A stretch of DNA of 53,897 bases. It comes from Oscillospiraceae bacterium. GTDB taxonomy: Bacteria; Bacillota_A; Clostridia; Oscillospirales; Oscillospiraceae. A program made the position numbers and the translations under genes. Below, piece by piece: positions 25,393-35,353 of this stretch. The notes below the pieces were generated by a model. That model worked only from the letters and a program-made list of their open reading frames with translations. It made no database searches and had not been told where the DNA came from. The first letter of the stretch is position 1. The number at the start of each line of letters is the position of its first letter. The stretch spans positions 1-53,897 of the forward strand of contig JAFQUA010000008.1 of NCBI GenBank assembly GCA_017408725.1, read 5' to 3'.

Positions 25393-26118
25393 ATGTCTGT
25401 ATCTGATCATACCAAAAATCATCAGCCGCCCCAGCATATTGCGATCATCATGGATGGAAACGGGCGGTGGGCAAAGCAGCGCAAGCTCCCAAGAACCGCC
25501 GGTCATAAGGCCGGTGCGGAGGCGTTTCGTAATATTGCCAATTATTGCCGTAAGATTGGCGTGAAATATTTAACAGTCTATGCATTTTCTACGGAGAACT
25601 GGAAACGGTCTCAGGAAGAAGTTTCCGGCATTATGCTGCTTTTGGGTGCATATTTAAAGGAAGCCCTCCGGGATATGGAGAAGAATCGTGTGCATTTCCA
25701 TTTCTTTGGAGATTTGAGCAGATTGAGTCCCGATTTGCGGCAGCTGTGCGAGGAAGCCCAGAGCCGTTCTGCTGTTTATCACGATGTGCAGGTAAATTTC
25801 TGCTTAAATTATGGTGGCCGTGACGAGATCGTTCGCGGTATCCGCGAATTTGCGAAAGATGTTGCCGCCGGCCTTCGTCAGCCTGAAGACATGACAGAAG
25901 AACTGTTTGACGCTTACCTGGATTCTGCCGGTGTGCCGGATCCGGAACTGGTCATTCGCCCCTCGGGAGAAAAGAGAACCAGCAATTTCCTTCCGTGGCA
26001 GACAGTGTATTCCGAGTTCGTTTTTATGAATGTACTTTGGCCCGACTTTGGCCCCAAAGATCTTGACGAAGCGATTGTCGAATTTCATCGCCGGAATCGC
26101 CGTTTTGGAGGTGCGTAA
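25393..26118 (+). CDS. uppS: Isoprenyl (undecaprenyl diphosphate) transferase
   Basis: 241 residues. It adds isoprene units in cis to make the lipid carrier for cell-wall synthesis. The catalytic stretch IAIIMDGNGRWAKQR (about 16-30), HKAGAEAF, YAFSTENWKR and the RPSGEKRTSNFLPWQ motif near the C-terminus are present. The ATG at 25393 has AGAGG 7 nt upstream; an in-frame ATG at 25351 has none. 57 bp after frr. Confidence 0.96.
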   Translation: MSVSDHTKNHQPPQHIAIIMDGNGRWAKQRKLPRTAGHKAGAEAFRNIANYCRKIGVKYLTVYAFSTENWKRSQEEVSGIMLLLGAYLKEALRDMEKNRVHFHFFGDLSRLSPDLRQLCEEAQSRSAVYHDVQVNFCLNYGGRDEIVRGIREFAKDVAAGLRQPEDMTEELFDAYLDSAGVPDPELVIRPSGEKRTSNFLPWQTVYSEFVFMNVLWPDFGPKDLDEAIVEFHRRNRRFGGA

Positions 26119-26121
26119 GAA

Positions 26122-26943
26122 ATGAAAACAAGAGTGATTACCGCTGCGGTTCTGGTTCCGTTGCTGTTGCTGGTTTTGTTTGCTGCACCGAAAATCGTTA
26201 TGGTGATTCTGTTCAGCTTGCTTTGTGCCTTTTCCGCAATCGAATTACTGTATAATACAGGCCTTGTGAAACATTTCCGTCTTGTTATTTATACGGTCGT
26301 TACTGCGGCGCTAGTGCCAGTTTGGTGCTATTTCGGCATGAACAAGGCTTGGGCGCTGGCTGTGATTTTGCTGTTTCTGGTTCTTTTGTTTATGGAAACA
26401 ATGCTTTCCGGCATGAAACTCCGCTTTGACAGAATTTGCATCTGTATCGCAGGAGGACTGTTGATTCCGTTCCTGCTTTCCAGTCTGGTTCGGATTATTG
26501 CACCAAATAACGGACGATATGTCATTCTGATTCCCTTTGTTGTTGCGTTCCTTTCGGATTCCGGCGCATACTTTATCGGATGTCGGTTTGGAAAACATAA
26601 GCTTGCCCCGTTGATCAGCCCTAAGAAGAGTGTGGAAGGTGTTTTTGGCGGCGTTTCCTTTGCGATTGTAGGTATGCTGCTGTATACTTTTGTGATTCAT
26701 GTTTTCTTTAAAGCGTCTGTTAATTACGGGTATGCGCTTGTTTATGCAATCGTTGGATCCGCAATCGCTGTTTTCGGGGATCTGTGCTTCTCCGTGATCA
26801 AGCGCCAGACAGGCGTCAAGGATTACGGAAATCTGTTCCCCGGTCATGGCGGGGTCCTGGACCGGTTTGATTCCATGCTGTTTGTTTGTCCGTTGGTTGA
26901 ATTGTTGTTGGATGTTCTTCCTGTAGTGGTGGTAGAGGTATGA
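26122..26943 (+). CDS. cdsA: Phosphatidate cytidylyltransferase
   Basis: 273 residues with about eight membrane segments. It makes CDP-diacylglycerol from phosphatidate and CTP. The C-terminal signature (KRQTGVKDYGNLFPGHGGVLDRFDS) and the preceding SDSGAYFIGCRFGKHKLAPLISPKKSVEG are intact. Starts 3 bp after uppS and overlaps dxr (ATGA). Confidence 0.95.
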   Translation: MKTRVITAAVLVPLLLLVLFAAPKIVMVILFSLLCAFSAIELLYNTGLVKHFRLVIYTVVTAALVPVWCYFGMNKAWALAVILLFLVLLFMETMLSGMKLRFDRICICIAGGLLIPFLLSSLVRIIAPNNGRYVILIPFVVAFLSDSGAYFIGCRFGKHKLAPLISPKKSVEGVFGGVSFAIVGMLLYTFVIHVFFKASVNYGYALVYAIVGSAIAVFGDLCFSVIKRQTGVKDYGNLFPGHGGVLDRFDSMLFVCPLVELLLDVLPVVVVEV

Positions 26944-28097
26944 TAAAAAGTGTCAGTATTTTGGGGTCTACCGGCTCTATCGGCCGGCAGAGTCTGGATA
27001 TTATCAGCCGTATGAATGTTCGTGTGGCTGCTTTGACTGCAGGTACCAATGTGGAGCGGATGGCCGTGCAGTGCCGCATGTTCCGCCCAGAGCTGGCTGT
27101 TATGGCTACACAAGCGTCTGCTGAGTTGCTTCGTGACCAAATCAAGGATTTAGATATCCGGATTGCATGGGGCGAAGAAGGCCTGATAGAGGCTGCTACT
27201 TTACGAAGCGCAGAATGCGTAATCACTGCAGTTGTGGGCATGCTTGGCTTAAAGCCGACACTGGCAGCAATTCGCGCAGGTAAGCGGATCGGTCTAGCCA
27301 ATAAGGAGACGCTTGTCTGCGCCGGCGAGCTTGTAATGGCTGAGGCAAAAAAGCATTCTGTACAGATCGTTCCGGTGGATTCCGAGCATTCCGCCATTTT
27401 TCAGTGCTTGATGGGTGTTTCGGATCGGGATGAAGTCCAAAGAATCCTTTTAACTTGCTCCGGCGGACCGTTTTTTGGCATGGACCGGCAACAGCTCAAA
27501 AATGTTACCAAGGCGGATGCGCTAAAGCATCCCAATTGGAAGATGGGTGCAAAAATCACCATCGATTGTGCTACACTTATGAATAAGGGTTTGGAAGTTA
27601 TCGAGGCTATGCGGCTTTATAACATGCCTGCGGATAAAGTGGATGTTTTGATCCACCGCCAGAGTATAGTACACAGTATGGTGGAAATGGTGGACGGTGC
27701 GGTCATGGCCCAGCTTGGAACTCCGGATATGCGCTTGCCAATCCAGCTGGCTCTGACCTATCCTGAGCGTCAAAAGTGTCCTGTTGACCGTTTGGACCTC
27801 ACAAAATGCGGCAGCTTGACCTTCTGTGAGCCGGATCTGGAGGCATTTCCGTGCCTTGCACTGGCGTACCGTTGCGCAAAGCTTGGCGGTACGGCATGTC
27901 CCGTCATGAACGGTGCGAATGAAGCGGCGGTATCTCTGTATTTGGATGATCAAATCGGTTTCTACGATATTTATGATCTAGTTTCAGGAGCTGTGAATGC
28001 GGTTCCGTTTATTCAAAACCCAACCCTTGATGAGATTTTGGAGTCGGACCGATTGGCCCGTGAATATGTTTTTCGTCACTACGCAAATTTGAAATGA
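26940..28097 (+). CDS. dxr: 1-deoxy-D-xylulose 5-phosphate reductoisomerase
   Basis: 385 residues. The second step of the MEP isoprenoid pathway, NADPH-dependent. GSTGSIGRQSLDII at the N-terminus binds NADPH; IVPVDSEHSAIFQCL (about 140-154) carries the metal-binding residues; MNKGLEVIEA and HRQSIVHSMVE are family motifs. With ispG two genes downstream it covers two steps of one pathway. Confidence 0.97.
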   Translation: MIKSVSILGSTGSIGRQSLDIISRMNVRVAALTAGTNVERMAVQCRMFRPELAVMATQASAELLRDQIKDLDIRIAWGEEGLIEAATLRSAECVITAVVGMLGLKPTLAAIRAGKRIGLANKETLVCAGELVMAEAKKHSVQIVPVDSEHSAIFQCLMGVSDRDEVQRILLTCSGGPFFGMDRQQLKNVTKADALKHPNWKMGAKITIDCATLMNKGLEVIEAMRLYNMPADKVDVLIHRQSIVHSMVEMVDGAVMAQLGTPDMRLPIQLALTYPERQKCPVDRLDLTKCGSLTFCEPDLEAFPCLALAYRCAKLGGTACPVMNGANEAAVSLYLDDQIGFYDIYDLVSGAVNAVPFIQNPTLDEILESDRLAREYVFRHYANLK

Positions 28098-28104
28098 GGA
28101 CCTT

Positions 28105-29157
28105 ATGAGTATTGTTTTTGCGATTTTACTATTTAGTATCTTAATATTCGTCCATGAACTTGGCCATTTTCTTGCAGCAAAGGCTTCCAATGTGCAGGTC
28201 AATGAGTTTGCCATGTTTATGGGTCCGGCTATTTTCAAAAAGAAAGTAGGGGAGACCCTATATTCCATTCGCTGCATCCCCATAGGCGGTTACTGCGCTA
28301 TGGAGGGCGAGGATGCGGATACGGACAGCCCCCGTTCCTTCCAGAAGGCACCGTGGTGGAAGCGGCTGATCATTCTGGTCGCTGGTTCCGGCATGAATCT
28401 TGTCGCCGGTTTTTTGATCATGCTGATCGTGTTTGCACCGGCTGTACAGTTCATTACTCCGGTAGTTGCAGGCTTTGATGAGGGTTGTTTGCTTGCCGGT
28501 GATAATGGTTTACAAATTGGTGACCGGTTTTTGGAAGTAGACGGTGAAAAGATCTATACCCATTCCGATTTCAACATGATCCTCAGCTTGAACGGCGGAG
28601 ATGTTCATGATCTTGTGATCGAACGCGATGGGGAAAAAGTATATTTGAATGATTTTAAAATGGAAAAGCGAATCTTTGGTAACGAGGAAATACCCCGATA
28701 TGGTTTTAGTTTTTCCGTTGAAGACGCTACCCTTGGTGCAAAGCTGCGTTACAGCGTGAATTCCTGCATTAATGTCGTTCGTACCGTTCGTTTGAGCCTT
28801 CAGATGCTTTTGACAGGAAAGGCTGGATTTTCCGATATGTCCGGTCCTGTTGGTATTATGCAGCAAATGTCTGATGTTGCCGATCAGTCGGCCACTTGGG
28901 TGGACGCACTGATGAATATGCTGTATTTCGGTGGCTTCATCGCAATCAATCTGGCGGTCATGAATCTGCTTCCGATTCCGGCCTTAGATGGTGGACGGGT
29001 AGTGGCGTTGCTGCTGACCACAGTGATTGAAAAGATTATCCGCAAGAAGATTAATCCCAAGTATGAAGGCTATATCCATGGCGTCGGTATGATTCTTTTG
29101 CTAATCCTGATGGCAGCGATCATGTTTAAGGACATTTTCTATATTTTTAAGGGGTAA
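28105..29157 (+). CDS. rseP: RIP metalloprotease RseP (site-2 protease, M50B)
   Basis: 350 residues, four membrane segments. The zinc site HELGHF (about 16-21) and the second motif NLLPIPALDGGR (about 289-300) flank a PDZ domain (about 120-200). It cuts membrane-bound regulators such as anti-sigma factors and clears signal-peptide remnants. Seven bp after dxr, in the order common to Firmicutes. Confidence 0.95.
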   Translation: MSIVFAILLFSILIFVHELGHFLAAKASNVQVNEFAMFMGPAIFKKKVGETLYSIRCIPIGGYCAMEGEDADTDSPRSFQKAPWWKRLIILVAGSGMNLVAGFLIMLIVFAPAVQFITPVVAGFDEGCLLAGDNGLQIGDRFLEVDGEKIYTHSDFNMILSLNGGDVHDLVIERDGEKVYLNDFKMEKRIFGNEEIPRYGFSFSVEDATLGAKLRYSVNSCINVVRTVRLSLQMLLTGKAGFSDMSGPVGIMQQMSDVADQSATWVDALMNMLYFGGFIAINLAVMNLLPIPALDGGRVVALLLTTVIEKIIRKKINPKYEGYIHGVGMILLLILMAAIMFKDIFYIFKG

Positions 29158-29162
29158 CGGTT

Positions 29163-30200
29163 ATGACCAGACAGATCCTTGTGGGTGGTGTCCCTATTGG
29201 CGGTGGAGCACCAGTGGTGATCCAGTCAATGCTGAATACTAAAACGACAGATGTCGCGGCTTCTCTGGTACAGATCCGAAAGCTGAAGACTTCCGGATGC
29301 CAGATCGCCCGTCTTTCGGTTCAAAACATGGAAGCAGCCCGGGGCTTTGCACAGATCTGCAAGGAAAGCGAGCTGCCACTTGTTGCGGACATTCATTTTG
29401 ACTATAAGCTTGCCATTGCGGCAGCAGAAGGCGGCGCTTCAAAAATTCGCATAAACCCTGGTAATATTGGCGGAGAGGACAGGGTAAAAGCTGTTGTTGA
29501 TGTCTGCAAGGATAAGAGGATCCCGATCCGCGTGGGTGTGAATGGCGGCAGTTTGGATAAGCGGTTGCTGGAGAAGTACGGTCATCCCACAGCGGAGGCG
29601 CTGGTGGAGAGCGCGTTCGAGCATTTGGAATTGCTGGAAAGGTACGGCTTTTACGATACCTGTCTGTCCATGAAATCGTCTACAGTGTCTACCATGGTTG
29701 CTGCAGCACGGTTGTTCAGAAGCAAGTGCGATTATCCGCTGCATATTGGTGTCACGGAGACCGGCCCGGTGAAAATGGGTATGATCAAATCAGCTATGGG
29801 CATAGGAGCACTGCTGCTGGACGGCATAGGAGATACCATTCGCGTCAGTTTGACGGATGATCCGGTGCAGGAAGTCTATGCTGCTAAGGATATTCTGAAG
29901 GCGGCCGGTCTGCGTAAAGAGGGCGTGAATATCATCTCCTGTCCTACCTGCGGCAGAACGCGCATTGATTTGATCAGCCTTGTCAACCGTGTGGATGAAG
30001 CACTGAAGGATTGCCAGAAACCCTTGACGGTTGCGGTTATGGGCTGTGTTGTCAACGGCCCCGGTGAAGCAAGAGAAGCCGATATCGGCATTGCCGGCGG
30101 TGATGGCTGGGGTATGATATTTGAAAAAGGAGAACAGGTTGAGAAGCTTCCCTTTGAGGAACTTCTACCTGCGCTGTTGAAGAGAATCGAGAATTTTTAA
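29163..30200 (+). CDS. ispG: 4-hydroxy-3-methylbut-2-enyl diphosphate synthase (IspG/GcpE)
   Basis: 345 residues, the short bacterial form. Penultimate MEP pathway step; an iron-sulfur enzyme whose cluster ligands are the cysteines of SCPTCGRTRID (about 259-269) and GCVVNGPGE (about 292-300). PVVIQSMLNTKTTDV opens the TIM barrel. Confidence 0.97.
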   Translation: MTRQILVGGVPIGGGAPVVIQSMLNTKTTDVAASLVQIRKLKTSGCQIARLSVQNMEAARGFAQICKESELPLVADIHFDYKLAIAAAEGGASKIRINPGNIGGEDRVKAVVDVCKDKRIPIRVGVNGGSLDKRLLEKYGHPTAEALVESAFEHLELLERYGFYDTCLSMKSSTVSTMVAAARLFRSKCDYPLHIGVTETGPVKMGMIKSAMGIGALLLDGIGDTIRVSLTDDPVQEVYAAKDILKAAGLRKEGVNIISCPTCGRTRIDLISLVNRVDEALKDCQKPLTVAVMGCVVNGPGEAREADIGIAGGDGWGMIFEKGEQVEKLPFEELLPALLKRIENF

Positions 30201-30208
30201 GGTAAGAA

Positions 30209-33200
30209 ATGAACGAAAGAGTAGATTTTCTGAATATGTTTTCAGACTATGAGCCGCCTGAGCCACTGAAAAGTGCGCTGTCTCAGGCGGCCATTGTTGC
30301 TGCGGATTTGGATCCTGCGGCCAGAAAAATCCATGTTGTGATCCATTCTGATATTTATATCCCTCAATCTCAGCTTCGCATTGCACAGCAGGGCATTTGC
30401 GAAATTTACGGTTTGCATGAGTTGCTGCTGACTGCAACTTTTCCTGCAGACCAGCTTACATCTATCGAGCCTGCAGAGCTTATGGAATTGTTTGTACAGC
30501 AAAATTCCATGACTCGTGGTTCCCTTGCCGGTGCCCAGTGGAGTTGGGAGGATCAGACTTTAGTGATTCATTTACCCGCAAATGGCAAAAAGTTGATTGA
30601 GGAGTGTATTCCTGCTGTCCGCAGCATCCTGCAAGAGCGTTTTGCAACGGCAGTTGATTTTCGCATTGAGTCGGAACAATCGCTGGAAGGACAGGCGTTG
30701 TTTGATGCCATGGAGAAGATCCGCAATCAAATGATCAGCGAGCTACCCACCGTACCTCTGGCACAGAAAAAAGAGAATCCTGCCCCTACCCAGTCCGATT
30801 GCTTCTTCGGTAAATCCTTTAAAGGCACACCGATTTCTATGAATTCACTCGACCTCGATATGGGCAGCGTTATTGTTGAGGGACGGGTATTTGCTGTTGA
30901 TCACAAGGAACTGAAAAAACGCAATGCTTGGGTCATTAGCTTTGATATGACTGACAATACCGGTTCTGTCCGGGTAAAACGTTTTCTGGAGGATCGGGAA
31001 GCAAAAGCGATCATTGAGAATGTGAAGGAAGGTGCTGTCCTGCGGGTTCAGGGCAAGATAACCGTCGATAAATTTGACAACGAAATGGTGCTCAATCCCT
31101 ATTCCATGATGCCCGGCACAATGCCTAAGCGTAAGGATCTTACAGAAGGCAAAAAGCGTGTGGAGCTGCATCTGCACACCACAATGAGTAATATGGATGC
31201 CCTAACAGATACCGAGCAAGCAGTCCGTCAGGCTGCAGCATGGGGTCACCGCGCCATAGCGATCACAGACCACGGCTGTGCGCATTCGTTCCCCAATGCA
31301 ATGCATGCTGTGGAAGGGAAGAAGGCAGCACTCATTGCGGGAACCGATGAACCAATCAAGGTTCTGTACGGCTGCGAAGGGTATTTTGTCAATGATGTGG
31401 ACGGACGGGAAATTGTCCGGGGTGCTCAGGAAATGACCTTTGACCAGGAGTATGTTTCATTCGACTTGGAAACTACGGGCTTGCTGCCGGAATCTGATCA
31501 GATCATCGAGATCGGCGCTGTACTTATGAAGAGTGGCAAGGAGTTGGACCGTTTCCAGGCTTTTGTCAATCCTCATCAGGCGCTGGAAAGAAAGATCATA
31601 GATTTGACGGGCATTACGGATGATATGCTGAAGGACGCTCCGGATATTGAAGAGGTTCTTCCGGCATTTCTTAAATTTATCGGTGGTAGAGTGCTGGTAG
31701 CACATAACGCAAAGTTTGATATTTCCTTTATTCAGGCTGCATGCAGCAGACTGAATCTTCCGTATAATTACACATCAATTGACACTTTGTCACTGTCACA
31801 GCAGCTTCTGCCTCAGTTAGGCAAGCACAAGCTGGACATTGTGGCTAAGGAATTAAAGTTGCCGAATTTCAACCATCATCGTGCAGCAGACGACGCAAAT
31901 ATCTGCGGTTTGATTCTGGCAAAGCTGTTTCCCCAGTTGAAAGATATGGGAATCAATAGCCTGCAAAATGTGAATTCTATATTGATGAAGCAGCAGTCAA
32001 AGGGTGTGATCTTTGCCCGTAATCCCTATCACATTATTCTCTTTGCCAAGAACCAGGTGGGCTTACGAAATCTATATCATCTGATTTCCAATTCAAATCT
32101 CCACTTCCATAAAAAAGCACCCAGAATCCCCAAATCCGACATCTTGGCTCACAGGGAAGGATTAATTATCGGTTCGGGCTGTGAAGCTGGTGAGCTATTT
32201 CAGGCGGTTCTTAAGAAAAAGAGTTATGATGAACTGAAGCAGATAGCTTCTTTCTATGACTTTTTGGAGATTCAGCCGCTATCCAATAACCGTTTTATGC
32301 TAGCCAAGGGCATGGCTAAGGATGACGAAGAATTGCGAGAGTTTAACCGGACAATCGTTCGGTTGGGCGAAGATTTGGGAAAACCGGTTGTCGCAACGGG
32401 AGATGTCCATTTCCTGAATCCGGAGGATGAAATTTTCCGTCATATTCTTACCCAAAAATATGAGGATTGTGACCGGGATAATCCCTTGTATTTCCGTACA
32501 ACGGATGATATGCTGCAGGAATTTGCGTATCTGGGTCCGGAGAAGGCGTATGAAGTGGTTGTTACCAACACCAATATGATTGCGGACATGTGTGAAAGGG
32601 TTCGTCCCGTTCCCCATAACCTTTTTGCGCCCAAGATTGAAAATTCCGTGGAGGATCTGAAGAATCTTGTCTACGGGAAATTCCACAGATTGTATGGCGA
32701 GAATCCTCCGGAATTTTTCGTTAAACGTGTGGAAACGGAATTGAATGACATTATTTCCTGCCATTATGATGTTATTTATATGTCTGCCCAGAAGTTGGTT
32801 CAGAATTCTCTGGAGCATGGCTATCTGGTCGGTTCCCGAGGCTCTGTCGGTTCTTCCATTGTTGCATACATGTCCGGAATTACAGAGGTTAATTCTTTCC
32901 CACCACATTACCGTTGCCCAAATCCTGACTGCAAGCACACTATTCTGGATATTCCCAAAGGCTATAACTGCGGTGCGGATTTGCCAGATGCCGTTTGCCC
33001 CAAGTGCGGGACGAAACTGGAAAAAGACGGTTTCAACATCCCTTTCGAAACATTTCTGGGTTTTGGCGGCGACAAAGTGCCTGATATCGACTTGAACTTT
33101 TCCGGTGAATATCAGGCAAAAGCCCATGCTTACTGTATTGAAATGTTCGGAAAGTCCCATGTTTTCCGAGCGGGAACTATTGGCACGTTGGCGGATAAAA

Positions 33201-34507
33201 CAGCCTTTGGATATGTTAAAAAATATCTGGAAGAACGTGGTAAATCGGCTCCCATTGCGGAGATGAACCGTTTGGCTTCCGGCTGCGTTGGTGCACGCAG
33301 AACAACCGGACAGCACCCCGGAGGTCTTGTAGTTATCCCGCAGGAAAATGAAATTTGGGATTTCTGTCCGGTACAGCACCCGGCAGATGATCCCAATTCC
33401 GATCAGATTACCACGCATTTTGAATATCACTCCATGGAAGAAAATCTTCTGAAGCTGGATATGCTGGGACACGATGACCCAACCATGATCCGTATGATGG
33501 AGGATATGACGGGTGTGGATGCCAAGACCATTCCATTGGATGACAAGGATACAATGTCGATCTTCACATCCAGTAAGGTTCTTGGTTATGAAAATGATAA
33601 GATTCTTGGACCCACCGGTGCTGTTGCCGTTCCGGAATTCAATACCCGATTCACCCGCGGCGTTTTGCTGGATACCATGCCGACAAAGTTTGACTTCCTT
33701 GTCCGGATCTCCGGTTATACGCACGGTACGGATGTGTGGTTGGGTAATGCCCGTGATCTGATCACATCCAAGACGGCCACAGTTGACGGCACTATCGGTT
33801 GCCGTGACGATATAATGATTTACCTGATCTCCTGCGGTCTGCCGGAAAAACGGGCTTTTAAGATCATGGAATCCGTTCGTAAGGGCAGAGGTTTGCCTGA
33901 CGGTGCGGAACAGGAAATGATTGATGCAGGAGTTCCGGACTGGTATATCGGCTCCTGCAAGAAGATCAAATATCTGTTCCCCAAGGCCCACGCCGTTGCC
34001 TATGTTATGATGGCGTTCCGTATTGCGTGGTTTAAGGTCTACCATCCGCTGGCATTCTATTCCGCATATTTCTACCGCCGCAGCCAAAAGGGCGGATTTG
34101 ATGCGGTGTTAATGACGCAGGGCATGGACGCTGTCCTCGCGAATATTGATGCCATTGAGAACAACGAAAACGCAACAGACAAGGATGAAGATCTGCTGAC
34201 AACCCTTGAGGTCGCTTATGAATACTATTTGCGGGGGTTTGAATTCCTGCCGATTGATATTTATAAGAGCCATGCAACCAAATTCCTGATAGTTGACGGG
34301 AAATTGCTTCCGCCTTTTGTTTCCATTTCCGGCCTCGGTGAAAACGCTGCATGGGATCTGATGCGTGGAAGAGAAGGCAAGCAATTCCTGTCCATTGAGG
34401 AAGTTGCCGCTGCCTGTCCCAAGGTATCAAAGACCCATATCCAAATGCTGAAGGATGCCGGTGCTTTTGGCGACCTTCCGGAGACCAGTCAGGTAAGTTT
34501 ATTTTGA
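30209..34507 (+). CDS. polC: DNA polymerase III PolC (Gram-positive type alpha subunit)
   Basis: 1432 residues, the usual PolC length. Order: N-terminal region (1-210), OB fold (about 215-310), PHP part 1 (KRVELHLHTTMS, about 318), inserted 3'-5' proofreading exonuclease (FDLETTG about 417-423, then HHRAADDA about 555), PHP part 2, a cysteine-rich zinc module (CPNPDC...CPKCG, about 905-935), the polymerase palm with PDIDLNFSGEYQ (about 958) and the fingers/beta-binding end. It is the leading-strand replicase of low-GC Gram-positives. The start follows AAGGTAAG; 8 bp after ispG. Confidence 0.98.
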   Translation: MNERVDFLNMFSDYEPPEPLKSALSQAAIVAADLDPAARKIHVVIHSDIYIPQSQLRIAQQGICEIYGLHELLLTATFPADQLTSIEPAELMELFVQQNSMTRGSLAGAQWSWEDQTLVIHLPANGKKLIEECIPAVRSILQERFATAVDFRIESEQSLEGQALFDAMEKIRNQMISELPTVPLAQKKENPAPTQSDCFFGKSFKGTPISMNSLDLDMGSVIVEGRVFAVDHKELKKRNAWVISFDMTDNTGSVRVKRFLEDREAKAIIENVKEGAVLRVQGKITVDKFDNEMVLNPYSMMPGTMPKRKDLTEGKKRVELHLHTTMSNMDALTDTEQAVRQAAAWGHRAIAITDHGCAHSFPNAMHAVEGKKAALIAGTDEPIKVLYGCEGYFVNDVDGREIVRGAQEMTFDQEYVSFDLETTGLLPESDQIIEIGAVLMKSGKELDRFQAFVNPHQALERKIIDLTGITDDMLKDAPDIEEVLPAFLKFIGGRVLVAHNAKFDISFIQAACSRLNLPYNYTSIDTLSLSQQLLPQLGKHKLDIVAKELKLPNFNHHRAADDANICGLILAKLFPQLKDMGINSLQNVNSILMKQQSKGVIFARNPYHIILFAKNQVGLRNLYHLISNSNLHFHKKAPRIPKSDILAHREGLIIGSGCEAGELFQAVLKKKSYDELKQIASFYDFLEIQPLSNNRFMLAKGMAKDDEELREFNRTIVRLGEDLGKPVVATGDVHFLNPEDEIFRHILTQKYEDCDRDNPLYFRTTDDMLQEFAYLGPEKAYEVVVTNTNMIADMCERVRPVPHNLFAPKIENSVEDLKNLVYGKFHRLYGENPPEFFVKRVETELNDIISCHYDVIYMSAQKLVQNSLEHGYLVGSRGSVGSSIVAYMSGITEVNSFPPHYRCPNPDCKHTILDIPKGYNCGADLPDAVCPKCGTKLEKDGFNIPFETFLGFGGDKVPDIDLNFSGEYQAKAHAYCIEMFGKSHVFRAGTIGTLADKTAFGYVKKYLEERGKSAPIAEMNRLASGCVGARRTTGQHPGGLVVIPQENEIWDFCPVQHPADDPNSDQITTHFEYHSMEENLLKLDMLGHDDPTMIRMMEDMTGVDAKTIPLDDKDTMSIFTSSKVLGYENDKILGPTGAVAVPEFNTRFTRGVLLDTMPTKFDFLVRISGYTHGTDVWLGNARDLITSKTATVDGTIGCRDDIMIYLISCGLPEKRAFKIMESVRKGRGLPDGAEQEMIDAGVPDWYIGSCKKIKYLFPKAHAVAYVMMAFRIAWFKVYHPLAFYSAYFYRRSQKGGFDAVLMTQGMDAVLANIDAIENNENATDKDEDLLTTLEVAYEYYLRGFEFLPIDIYKSHATKFLIVDGKLLPPFVSISGLGENAAWDLMRGREGKQFLSIEEVAAACPKVSKTHIQMLKDAGAFGDLPETSQVSLF

Positions 34508-34522
34508 GTGAGGAGGTATATT

Positions 34523-35296
34523 ATGCAAGATATCGGAATGCAGTTCCATATTCGCTGCCAGAAGGGTGATGTGGGCCGCTATGTCTTTCTTCCAGGCGAT
34601 CCGGGACGCTGTGAGTCCATTGCAGCGCATTTTGAAAATCCGGTCCATATTGGAATGAACCGGGAGTATAATGTCTGGACAGGAACATTGATGGGGGAAA
34701 AAGTCAGTGTTTGTTCCACCGGTATCGGCGGACCTTCCGCAGCGATTGCTATGGAGGAGCTTGTGGCTATCGGTGCGGATACATTTATCCGTATCGGTAC
34801 CTGTGGTGGAATCCATCTGGATGTCTGCCCGGGAGATGTTGTTGTCGCAACGGGTGCAATCCGCTTTGAGCACACATCTCTGGAATATGCCCCTATTGAA
34901 TATCCCTCTGTCCCAGACTTTGATGTCACTGCAGCTCTCAAGGATGCAGGTGAGGACTTGGGCTTCCGGGTTCATACCGGTGTCGTCCAGTGTAAAGACT
35001 CTTTTTACGGTCAGCATAGCCCCGAGCGGTCACCTGTATCTTATGAGCTGTTGCAGAAATGGGAGGCATGGAAACGGTTAGGCGTAAAAGCAAGCGAAAT
35101 GGAGTCTGCTGCGCTGTTTGTTGTTGCGGCGGCGCTGAATGTGCGCTGCGGCAGCTGCTTCCATGCTGTTTGGAATCAGGAACGGGAAAAAGCAGGGATG
35201 TTCATGCCTATGACTGAGGATACTTCCGGAGCAATCAAAGTGGGTATTGAAGCTATGAAACGCATTATCCAAGCCGATTTGCGGAAGGGAAATTAA
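34523..35296 (+). CDS. udp: Uridine phosphorylase
   Basis: 257 residues of the nucleoside phosphorylase family, cleaving uridine with phosphate to uracil and ribose 1-phosphate. Visible family motifs: [14 protein letters not shown] (about 20-33), [25 protein letters not shown] and the late SEMESAALF that contacts ribose. AGGAGG lies 6 nt before the ATG at 34523. It follows polC by 15 bp; a bidirectional terminator closes the run. Confidence 0.93.
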   Translation: MQDIGMQFHIRCQKGDVGRYVFLPGDPGRCESIAAHFENPVHIGMNREYNVWTGTLMGEKVSVCSTGIGGPSAAIAMEELVAIGADTFIRIGTCGGIHLDVCPGDVVVATGAIRFEHTSLEYAPIEYPSVPDFDVTAALKDAGEDLGFRVHTGVVQCKDSFYGQHSPERSPVSYELLQKWEAWKRLGVKASEMESAALFVVAAALNVRCGSCFHAVWNQEREKAGMFMPMTEDTSGAIKVGIEAMKRIIQADLRKGN

Positions 35297-35321
35297 TCAG
35301 TCGATACGCCATATGTAAGAA

Positions 35322-35353
35322 AAATTCCCGAAGGTTATCCTTCGGGGATTTCT
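35322..35353. terminator. Bidirectional terminator between udp and the EamA gene
   Basis: A 13-bp stem (35322-35334 with 35339-35351, one wobble pair) with a TTAT loop, A's on one side and T's on the other. Confidence 0.85.

Noticed and set aside
32300..34087. A 595-codon minus-strand open frame inside polC
   Set aside because: Shadow frame; the sense strand encodes intact PolC motifs.
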